From Helicobacteraceae bacterium (GTDB lineage Bacteria > Campylobacterota > Campylobacteria > Campylobacterales > Sulfurimonadaceae): a stretch of DNA of 12,853 nucleotides. The DNA lies in the NCBI GenBank assembly GCA_027057185.1, contig JALUJE010000069.1, positions 1 to 12,853 of the forward strand, read 5' to 3'. Below are positions 1-5,456 of this stretch, in pieces (within the stretch, counting starts at the first letter, position 1; each line of letters begins with the position of its first letter). The notes under the pieces were generated by a model that was given only the letters and a program-made list of their open reading frames with translations, ran no database searches and was not told the DNA's origin. The position numbers were made by a program, and so were the translations under genes.

Positions 1-1
1 T

Positions 2-337
2 CAAGATACCTTAAGTATAATTGAGGGCTTAATGAGTGCAAAACCAAATACTGAGGAAATGGATAAGCTAGAAGTTTTAACAACTTTAGTAGAATCATAC
101 GAAGAACAATTTTATAAAATAGATGCTCCAGACCCTATTGAAGCTATAAAGTTTAGAATGGAACAAGAAGGTTTAAAACAAAAAGATCTAGTGGCAATTG
201 TCGGAAGCAAATCAAGAGTTTCTGAAATACTAAATCGTAAAAGAAAACTCACGATTGAAATGATACGCAATCTTCATAAAACATTGCATATACCGGTTGA
301 GAGTTTATTTTTAGATTATAAAATCAATCCTACTTAA
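2..337 (+). CDS. HigA-type XRE antitoxin, 5' end cut by window edge
   Basis: This is the antitoxin of a HigBA-like type II toxin-antitoxin system: a helix-turn-helix protein expected to bind its own promoter and a HigB RNase toxin. From the first ATG (32) it is 101 residues. A short N-terminal helical part is followed by the family signature DPIEAIKFRMEQEGL (about residues 34-48) and an XRE helix-turn-helix with QKDLVAIVGSKSRVSEILN (about 50-68). The reading frame stays open upstream of base 32 to the window edge, and those codons (ending SIIEGL before the Met) continue the usual N-terminus of this COG5499-like family. The true start is therefore probably outside the window and Met at 32 is probably internal. 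The toxin is expected immediately upstream and is not visible. The stop is TAA at 335. Family assignment is firm; the partner is inferred. Confidence 0.85.
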   Translation, partial: QDTLSIIEGLMSAKPNTEEMDKLEVLTTLVESYEEQFYKIDAPDPIEAIKFRMEQEGLKQKDLVAIVGSKSRVSEILNRKRKLTIEMIRNLHKTLHIPVESLFLDYKINPT

Positions 338-378
338 ATGCTGACAAAACCCCGTTAGACACCAAATGTAAAGGAGTA

Positions 379-481
379 ATGATGCATAGACTAAACTTAA
401 CAATAGATGAAGCTCTTTATGAAAAGGCAAGAGCATTATACTCAAAATATTAGAGAATTACTAGAATTATACAAACTATAG
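379..481 (+). pseudogene. Ribbon-helix-helix antitoxin relic
   Basis: A strong Shine-Dalgarno (AAGGAG, 371-376) precedes ATG codons at 379 and 382. The second start, MHRLNLTIDEALYEKARAL, reads like the beginning of a short ribbon-helix-helix (VapB/CopG-like) antitoxin, with the beta strand RLNLTID and then helix A. The frame stops at TAG 451 after 23-24 residues, far short of a 60-90 residue RHH protein. One frame over, bases 449-478 read IRELLELYKL, which is what the second RHH helix and tail usually look like. I infer an antitoxin that lost the middle of its domain through a small deletion with frameshift. No toxin gene follows. It could instead be a genuine 23-residue peptide, but that is less likely. 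Confidence 0.55.
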
Positions 482-483
482 AA

Positions 484-495
484 TTTTGATATAAT
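484..495 (+). promoter_or_regulatory. Extended -10 promoter for the DUF4160/DUF2442 pair
   Basis: The sequence TTTTGATATAAT contains a perfect TATAAT (490-495) preceded by TG one base upstream (487-488) and a T run. This matches the sigma-70 promoter form common in Campylobacterota, where the -35 box is poorly conserved. No good -35 hexamer is seen about 17 bases upstream. Transcription would start near 502, giving a leader of about 25 bases that carries AGGAG (518-522). Confidence 0.65.
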
Positions 496-527
496 TATAA
501 ATATGTAACATACAACCAGGAGTTGTC

Positions 528-788
528 GTGCCAGAAATAAGTAGATTTTTAGGTATAAAAATATTTATGTATTTTAACGAACATAATCCACCACACTTTC
601 ATGTAGAGTACAATGAACATAAAGCTTCTATTAACATAAAAACTTTTGGTGTGGTGGAAGGAAAAGTACCTTCTAAAGTTCTTGGACTTGTTGTTGAATG
701 GGCTGAAGACCATCAAGATGAGCTTTTACAAAACTGGGAAGATATTAAAGCAACTGGTGAATATCACAAAATTGAACCTTTAGTTTAA
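528..788 (+). CDS. DUF4160 family protein (putative TA-like module, first gene)
   Basis: This 86-residue protein has the features of DUF4160: the N-terminal MPEISRFLGIKIFMYF, then the family's histidine-rich HNPPHFHVEY (about residues 19-28), an acidic WAEDHQDEL helix (about 58-66) and a closing IEPL. The start is GTG at 528, chosen because AGGAG (518-522) sits 5 bases upstream and the product then begins with the usual MPEI. DUF4160 genes are commonly found next to DUF2442 genes, as here, and the pair is suspected to be toxin-antitoxin-like. The biochemical activity is not established to my knowledge. The conserved His-rich strand suggests a metal- or nucleic-acid-related site, which is inference. 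Base composition is AT-rich, unlike the genes right of 1500. Confidence 0.85.
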   Translation: MPEISRFLGIKIFMYFNEHNPPHFHVEYNEHKASINIKTFGVVEGKVPSKVLGLVVEWAEDHQDELLQNWEDIKATGEYHKIEPLV

Positions 789-797
789 GGAGTTTAC

Positions 798-1079
798 ATG
801 CTAAGTATATTAACAGCCAATTATGAAAATGAATATAAAATACTCATAGAATTTAGTGACCACAAAAAAGGTAAAGTTGATTTGGAAGACTTTATTATTA
901 ATGGAAAGATAAAACCATTTAAGGAATTGGAAAATATAGAAAAGTTTAAACAATTTCAAGTTGATTATACTTTGAAATGGAATGATGAGCTAGATTTGGC
1001 TCCAGAATACCTTTACTTCAAAGCTTTCGAAAATGATTCTAAGCTTCAAAAACAGTTTCATGAATGGGGTTATATTTAA
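798..1079 (+). CDS. DUF2442 family protein (putative TA-like module, second gene)
   Basis: This 93-residue protein fits the DUF2442 pattern. An N-terminal beta region, KILIEFSDHKKGKVDLEDF (about residues 14-32), is followed by FKELENIEKFKQFQVDY and the family's closing LDLAPEYLY (about 66-74). It starts 9 bases after the DUF4160 stop, with AAGGAG (787-792) five bases ahead of ATG 798, so the two are one transcript from the promoter at 484-495. In such pairs this protein is the likelier neutralising partner, by analogy only. The C-terminal tail of about 19 residues past LDLAPEYLY (FKAFENDSKL to the end) is longer than the core family needs. Confidence 0.8.
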   Translation: MLSILTANYENEYKILIEFSDHKKGKVDLEDFIINGKIKPFKELENIEKFKQFQVDYTLKWNDELDLAPEYLYFKAFENDSKLQKQFHEWGYI

Positions 1080-1080
1080 C

Positions 1081-1180
1081 ATCTAACAAATTCGATGAGA
1101 CGAATACTCTACCCAAGAGCGAGTAAAGTATCGCTCAAGACAACAGGGCGCGCGGACTGAACACCCACTCTCGTTAGCAT
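1081..1180 (+). repeat. Imperfect inverted-repeat stretch after DUF2442 (attC-like?)
   Basis: Directly behind the DUF2442 stop, ATCTAAC (1081-1087) can pair with GTTAGCAT (1173-1180), giving seven pairs with one bulged C and closing a 100-base unit. Inside are two small hairpins: ATTCG/CGAAT (1090-1094 with 1101-1105) and GAGCGA/TCGCTC (1117-1122 with 1131-1136). The left end fits the integron RYYYAAC core; the right end fails GTTRRRY at its sixth base. The stretch is more GC-rich than the genes before it. It may be a degraded recombination site, a terminator-like RNA structure or chance. Confidence 0.3.
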
Positions 1181-1189
1181 CACATTTGC

Positions 1190-1199
1190 GACTTAAGTC
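1190..1199. repeat. 10-base perfect palindrome
   Basis: GACTTAAGTC is its own reverse complement. It lies in the untranslated stretch between the inverted-repeat unit and the orphan short ORF at 1236. No function can be assigned, and a 10-base palindrome is only mildly unusual. Confidence 0.3.
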
Positions 1200-1235
1200 T
1201 TAATTTGCTACAACAAAAAGACCGAAGGAGTTTTT

Positions 1236-1298
1236 ATGCAAATTGTAAACGATACTATCTATTATTATGGCTATTTTTTATTCAAGACAAAATATTGA
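1236..1298 (+). other. Orphan short ORF with a strong ribosome binding site
   Basis: A good Shine-Dalgarno (GAAGGAG, 1224-1230) lies 5 bases ahead of ATG 1236. It opens a 20-residue frame, MQIVNDTIYYYGYFLFKTKY, ending at TGA 1296. The initiation region looks real, but the product is too short to recognise. It runs directly into the ppsA-like remnant in the same frame, beyond the stop. I read it as the leftover 5' end of a gene whose body was deleted. Confidence 0.3.
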
Positions 1299-1485
1299 AG
1301 AGCTGTTGTTACAAAAGCTATTGAGGCATGGAAACATGCAGGTAGATATGTGGGTATTTGTGGGCAGGTTTCCTCGGATTATCTTGAAATTATCGAGTTT
1401 TGGTGGAAAACGGGAGGCTTACCGCACGGAGTCGGTAAAAGTTGTGCAGACATTTTCTGAAAAAAAGTGTAAAATAAGTCGATAG
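1267..1485 (+). pseudogene. ppsA: Decayed 3' end of phosphoenolpyruvate synthase
   Basis: In the frame of base 1299 the DNA reads AVVTKAIEAWKHAGRYVGIC (1302-1361) and then GQVSSDYLEIIEF (1362-1400). This closely follows the C-terminal end of PEP synthase, where a GKYVGICGQ-x-x-SDY/H motif holds the catalytic cysteine (here Cys at 1359-1361). The usual GIDSxSLNPDTVV continuation is lost: the frame goes to WWKTGGLPHG and stops at 1458. One frame over, SVKVVQTFSEKK (about 1432-1467) resembles the family's final DTVVQTW helix and ends at TAG 1483. Upstream, the other frame (FYSRQNIEEL, 1276-1305) may hold the preceding segment. At least one frameshift and loss of nearly the whole 5' part make it non-functional. 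An intact copy may exist elsewhere. Confidence 0.65.
1447..1475 (+). promoter_or_regulatory. Possible promoter for the dynamin-like GTPase gene
   Basis: TAAAAT (1470-1475, five of six to TATAAT) lies 17 bases after CAGACA (1447-1452, four of six to TTGACA). The start would be near 1482, with AAAGG (1496-1500) serving as ribosome binding site eight bases before ATG 1509. The match is modest. It sits inside the ppsA remnant. Confidence 0.4.
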
Positions 1486-1508
1486 AATGAGAGATAAAGG
1501 TCTGTGTC

Positions 1509-2888
1509 ATGATGCCAAAAGAACGATATGTCAAGTTAAAAGAGTATCTCTCCGAAGAGAACCCGGTTTTTTTAGATGTCATAGAGAAGTACCGTGCTCT
1601 CGATAGCGTCGCCCATGATCTGGGTTTTCTCTCATTGAAAGAAACCTATACCAGCCACATATCTTGGTGGCCGATGATCTCCATTTTAGGTACCTTCTCA
1701 GCAGGAAAATCGACATTTGTCAACGACTATGTTACCCAGACAGTGCAACAGACCGGCAATCAGGCGATTGATGACAAGTTCACCGTCATATGTTACGGAA
1801 ACAATACACAAGCGGTCACCTTACCCGGTCTGGCGCTTGATGCCGATCCCCGTTTTCCGTTTTATAATATCAGTGACGAAGTCAATAAAGTAGACCCGGG
1901 CGAGGGGAGTCGGGTCAATCTCTATTTGCAGCTCAAAACACTGAATTCGCCAAAACTTAAAGGGAAAATTCTGATTGATTCACCGGGGTTTGATGCGGAC
2001 AGTCAGCGTGATGCTATTTTACGTATTACGAGTCATATTGTCGAGATGTCGGATCTGGTACTCATCTTCTTTGATGCGCGTCATCCTGAACCCGGTGCCA
2101 TGCGTGACACTCTCAAGCATTTGGTTGCAACAACTTTGGCGCATAAAGATGCCAACAAGGTACTCTATATTCTCAACCAAATAGATACTACCGCCAAAGA
2201 AGATAATTTAGAAGATGTGATCGGTTCATGGCAGAGAGCTTTGGCGCAAGAGGGACTCATTTCAGGAAATTTTTTTGGAATTTATAATGAAGATGCCGCC
2301 ATCACGGTCGAAGACAATGCACGACTGCAACGCCTTAAGGGTAAACGTGACAACGACCATGCACGGATTCTTGAGCGCATGGACAATGTCGGTATTGAGC
2401 GTGCCTATCGCATTGTTAAAACGTTGGTCGATCGTGCCAAAGAGATGGCAGAAGAGCAGATACCTTTGTTGCATGAAAGCCTTCAGAACATTCGCCGTAA
2501 TGTCTGGTGGAGCAATCTGCTTGCTGCATTGCTCCTGTTGTCGGGGCTGGGCGTGTTGCAGTGGCAGTTTCACTGGTTTCATACACCGACAGATCTGCTA
2601 ACAGGAGGCGCAGTAGTAGTGCTCATACTCTTTGGTGTCCATCTGAAAGCGGGTCGTTTTTTTACTGCCAAAGAGACAGAAAAGTGGAAGGAAAAGCGTC
2701 CTGATATGGCACGAGCCATTCAACATAATACATCATGGTGGCGACTGTTATTTGGTTATGGGGCGCACTGGAAAAAGGGAGCAAAAGCCAAACTCAATAC
2801 CCTTATTGTTCAAGGACAAGAAGCCATTCAACAGCTTAACGATCAGTTTGTCAGTCCTTCGGGAAGTCAAAGCAATACGCCAAAGTAA
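1509..2888 (+). CDS. Dynamin/EHD-like membrane GTPase
   Basis: This 459-residue GTPase of the dynamin superfamily is expected to bind and possibly remodel the inner membrane using GTP. The G motifs are clear: P-loop GTFSAGKS (61-68), a switch I threonine candidate at T92, DSPG (157-160) and NQID (223-226). The stretch FPFYNISDEVNKVDPGEG (116-133) and the long run around FFDARHPEPGAMRDTL (187-202) are typical of EHD-like bacterial proteins. After a helical segment (about 285-330) come two hydrophobic helices (about 336-350 and 364-378), then a basic, tryptophan-containing cytoplasmic tail. The start is ATG 1509; ATG 1512 is an alternative. Unlike the paired bacterial dynamin-like proteins of Campylobacter it stands alone. 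Its physiological role is unknown. Confidence 0.85.
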   Translation: MMPKERYVKLKEYLSEENPVFLDVIEKYRALDSVAHDLGFLSLKETYTSHISWWPMISILGTFSAGKSTFVNDYVTQTVQQTGNQAIDDKFTVICYGNNTQAVTLPGLALDADPRFPFYNISDEVNKVDPGEGSRVNLYLQLKTLNSPKLKGKILIDSPGFDADSQRDAILRITSHIVEMSDLVLIFFDARHPEPGAMRDTLKHLVATTLAHKDANKVLYILNQIDTTAKEDNLEDVIGSWQRALAQEGLISGNFFGIYNEDAAITVEDNARLQRLKGKRDNDHARILERMDNVGIERAYRIVKTLVDRAKEMAEEQIPLLHESLQNIRRNVWWSNLLAALLLLSGLGVLQWQFHWFHTPTDLLTGGAVVVLILFGVHLKAGRFFTAKETEKWKEKRPDMARAIQHNTSWWRLLFGYGAHWKKGAKAKLNTLIVQGQEAIQQLNDQFVSPSGSQSNTPK

Positions 2889-2899
2889 ACATGACTTTA

Positions 2900-2908
2900 T
2901 GATATTAT
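2900..2908 (+). promoter_or_regulatory. Extended -10 promoter for the M18/flgS/DUF2249 genes
   Basis: TGATATTAT gives TG plus one base and then TATTAT (2903-2908, five of six). This is the same architecture as the promoter at 484-495. Start of transcription near 2915 leaves a leader of about 26 bases before ATG 2941. It would let the aminopeptidase trio be expressed separately from the GTPase gene upstream. Confidence 0.5.
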
Positions 2909-2940
2909 ACATGTAAATTACACTGGATGGAATCTGATTG

Positions 2941-4194
2941 ATGCAAAGAGAATTGTTTAACCAGGAATTGTTGAAGTTTTTAGACCGTGGAGTCACGCCG
3001 TTTCATGCAACAATTGCCATGAAAAAAGTATTGACAACTGCCGGATTTAACGAAATATATGAGCGTGATGCGTGGAAATTAACGCGGGGTGAAAAGTATT
3101 TTGTCACACGCAATGACTCTTCTATTATTGCCTTTACGTATCCGAAAAAACATGGTGGATACATGATGATGGGGGCGCATACCGATTCCCCCACCTTGAA
3201 ACTGAAGCCCAATCCTGTGATTGAGAAAAACGGTTGTATCCAATGGGGTGTGGCACCGTACGGCGGTCTCTTGATGAATCCGTGGTTTGACCGTGATTTA
3301 AGCCTTGCAGGGCGGGTGAGCTTTACCAATGTGGCAGGTGAGCTTTGCGAAGAGTATATTGATTTTAAAACCCCGATTGCCACCATTGCATCGCTGGCGA
3401 TTCATTTGGATAAAGAAGCAAATAAAAATCGTACTATCAATGCTCAGACCGATCTAGCACCCATTGTCACATGCCACAGCAGTATGGATTTTGAAGCGCT
3501 ACTATTGTCGCGAGTAGACGAGAAAAACCCACAACGGCTGCTGTCGCATGAATTAAGTTTTTATGACACGCAAAAAGCAGCGGTTATTGGTTTGGAAGGG
3601 GAGTTTATTGCTTCGGCTCGACTGGACAATCTGCTGAGTTGCTATGTTGTTACTAACGTATTGTGCCGTGCCGATGCAGAAGATGCCTGTTTGATGGTCT
3701 GTTCCGATCATGAAGAGGTGGGAAGCGGATCAACTTCGGGTGCGGCGGGCTCTTTTTTGGAGAGTGTGCTCAAACGTCTCAGTGGTGATTTTGAATCGTA
3801 TTCACGACTCGTTACCGACTCTCTCCTTGTTTCCTGTGACAATGCTCATGCCGTTCACCCGAACTTTTCTGATAAACATGATGCGAATCATGCACCCCGG
3901 ATTAATGATGGGGTGGTTGTAAAGGTCAATGCCAATCAGCGTTATGCCTCTTCTTCCCGAGGAATATCCAGATTTGTTCATGCTGCCATGCGTGTGAATG
4001 AGCCGATACAAGAATTTGTAACCCGAAGTGATTTGGGATGTGGCTCTACCATTGGTCCCATTACCGCGACGCGTTTGGGGGTGGAGACGCTCGATATCGG
4101 ACTACCGACGTTTGCGATGCACTCCATTCGGGAGCTAGCCGGTACCAAGGATGCATTCTCGCTCTATAATATTTTACAGGAATTGCGACCCTAA
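2941..4194 (+). CDS. M18 family aminopeptidase
   Basis: This 417-residue cytoplasmic dizinc aminopeptidase is of the aspartyl aminopeptidase family and removes N-terminal, usually acidic, residues from peptides. Metal and catalytic positions can be read in order: His80 in MGAHTDSP, Asp229 in SARLDNL, Glu258-Glu259 in SDHEEVGS, Asp300 in SCDNAHAVHP and His393 in FAMHSIRE. All expected residues are present and the length is normal. I place the start at ATG 2941. A TTG at 2938 would add one residue, but a purine-rich GGATGG (2925-2930) is the only, weak, Shine-Dalgarno. The stop TAA shares its last base with the next gene's ATG (TAATG), implying translational coupling to the kinase. Confidence 0.93.
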   Translation: MQRELFNQELLKFLDRGVTPFHATIAMKKVLTTAGFNEIYERDAWKLTRGEKYFVTRNDSSIIAFTYPKKHGGYMMMGAHTDSPTLKLKPNPVIEKNGCIQWGVAPYGGLLMNPWFDRDLSLAGRVSFTNVAGELCEEYIDFKTPIATIASLAIHLDKEANKNRTINAQTDLAPIVTCHSSMDFEALLLSRVDEKNPQRLLSHELSFYDTQKAAVIGLEGEFIASARLDNLLSCYVVTNVLCRADAEDACLMVCSDHEEVGSGSTSGAAGSFLESVLKRLSGDFESYSRLVTDSLLVSCDNAHAVHPNFSDKHDANHAPRINDGVVVKVNANQRYASSSRGISRFVHAAMRVNEPIQEFVTRSDLGCGSTIGPITATRLGVETLDIGLPTFAMHSIRELAGTKDAFSLYNILQELRP

Positions 4195-5177
4195 TGTCTT
4201 CTGTTACCGCCGATGAGCTCAAAGCGTTAATTGAGCAGACCTATAAGGTTGAAGAGGAGTATGTTGCGCTGCGTCAATCGTACGGGTATCTGCAAGATAC
4301 GATTGAGCAGGTGGTAGAATTTTTGCCCAATGCCATCTGGATTATAGAACAAGACGGTAGTATTTTTTTACAAAATTCCAAAGCCAAAGAGTTGACCGAT
4401 CTACTACCGACGCTGCACTGGGAAAGTGACGATTATGAGATGGTACATCAGGGGTATTCGTATCTCATAAAAACGTCACACTACAAAGATAAATATTTGC
4501 TGAGTGCTACCGATATTACCGAACAAAAACGTAAAGAAAATCTGGCAAGTATGGGACAAATGGCAGCTCACTTAAGTCATGAAATCCGTAATCCTATCGG
4601 TTCCATCTCTCTGCTGAGTTCAACATTAATGAAACGGGTCATTCCCGAAAATAGAGCCATTGTCAGTGAAATACAAAAATCAATTTATCGTATTGAGCGT
4701 ATTATCAAGGCAACACTGCTGTTTTCTAAAGGTATTAAGGTGAGCAGTGAGCCTATTTACTTTAAAGAGATTGTTGGTGCACTGCATCGGGCAATCGGCT
4801 ACTATTCGTATGCCAAAGAGATTCAGGTGACACTACCGCAACAGAACTTTATTGTTGAGGGAGATTTTGATCTGCTCTGCATGATGTTTGACAATCTCAT
4901 TTTTAATGCCATTGATGCCATAGAACTTGACGACAATGAGAGCGGTACGGTAGAGATGAGCTATCATTATGATGACCAGTATCATATCTTCAGAATTTAT
5001 GACAGTGGTGTCGCTATTGATGATGTCAGCATTTTATTTGAGGCATTTCAAAGTACCAAAGAGAAAGGCAATGGTTTGGGACTGCAACTCTCCAAACGCA
5101 TTGCTCAGGCACATGGCGGTGATGTTACACTGCTGAAAGGGAGACGTAAAATTTTTGAAGTGAGGTTACATAAATGA
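4194..5177 (+). CDS. flgS: FlgS-like flagellar sensor histidine kinase
   Basis: This 327-residue soluble histidine kinase has no membrane segment. The order is an N-terminal coiled coil (about 8-40), a small PAS-like region (about 42-108) ending in the ATDITEQKR linker, a dimerisation/phosphoacceptor domain with SHEIRNP (128-134, phospho-His129), and an ATPase domain. The ATPase domain has N-box DNLIFNAIDA (233-242), a G1-like DSG (270-272) and G2 GNGLGL (292-297). The run MAAHLSHEIRNPIGSISLL and KATLLFSKGI are close to Helicobacter and Campylobacter FlgS, which phosphorylates the sigma-54 activator FlgR in response to assembly of the flagellar export apparatus. The second glycine of G1 (usual DxGxG) is absent. 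flgR is not in this window. Specific FlgS assignment is by recalled similarity. Confidence 0.82.
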   Translation: MSSVTADELKALIEQTYKVEEEYVALRQSYGYLQDTIEQVVEFLPNAIWIIEQDGSIFLQNSKAKELTDLLPTLHWESDDYEMVHQGYSYLIKTSHYKDKYLLSATDITEQKRKENLASMGQMAAHLSHEIRNPIGSISLLSSTLMKRVIPENRAIVSEIQKSIYRIERIIKATLLFSKGIKVSSEPIYFKEIVGALHRAIGYYSYAKEIQVTLPQQNFIVEGDFDLLCMMFDNLIFNAIDAIELDDNESGTVEMSYHYDDQYHIFRIYDSGVAIDDVSILFEAFQSTKEKGNGLGLQLSKRIAQAHGGDVTLLKGRRKIFEVRLHK

Positions 5178-5455
5178 GAGAGATTATTGACGTTCCGGGA
5201 TGTACAATTCCCATTTACATGTATATGAAAGAGGGTATTACCCATTATGAATTTGATTCGCGGGGATGTGAGCCGCCCGTACCCATGATGAATGCCCTGC
5301 GGGTATTGGACCTAGTGGATGAGGCGAACAAGCGGATGGTAATGATTAATATGCAAGAACCTACCGGATTGTATGTCAAATTACAGGACTATTTTTCGTG
5401 GGAAGTAACACCGCTAGAAGACGGCGATGTCACGATTATATTTCAAAGAAAGTAG
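5174..5455 (+). CDS. DUF2249-like small protein coupled to flgS
   Basis: This protein has 93 residues. The centre fits DUF2249: YEFDSRGCEPPVPMMNALRV (25-44) matches the D-x-RGxEPPxPM signature, followed by a beta strand RMVMINMQEPTGLYVKL (54-70, carrying the family's EP and LY) and SWEVTPLEDGDVTI (75-88). DUF2249 has a SirA/TusA-like alpha-beta fold, and Cys32 takes the place of a non-Cys residue in many members. The gene starts inside the flgS stop (ATGA, 5174-5177), so the two are very likely co-translated. A role alongside the kinase, or in sulfur or redox chemistry, is possible but not shown by the sequence. Confidence 0.7.
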   Translation: MREIIDVPGCTIPIYMYMKEGITHYEFDSRGCEPPVPMMNALRVLDLVDEANKRMVMINMQEPTGLYVKLQDYFSWEVTPLEDGDVTIIFQRK

Positions 5456-5456
5456 C

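Noticed and set aside
338..378. A full attC site between the HigA gene and the RHH relic
   Set aside because: Only the right-hand core GTTAGAC (354-360) is present, and just 16 bases separate it from the HigA stop, too few for a complete site.
1090..1105. Hammerhead-ribozyme-like core (GATGAG followed by CGAA)
   Set aside because: There is no room for stem II between the two core parts and no matching cleavage triplet or stems I/III, so the resemblance is to a few core bases only.
1267..1485. A 72-residue intact gene in this frame
   Set aside because: It has no ribosome binding site, and the recognisable protein similarity (VGICGQ) lies in a different frame of the same DNA, so this is part of a decayed ppsA end.
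2262..2704. Overlapping open frames on both strands inside the GTPase gene
   Set aside because: They have no family resemblance or initiation signals and lie wholly within a strongly supported gene, so they are coding shadows.
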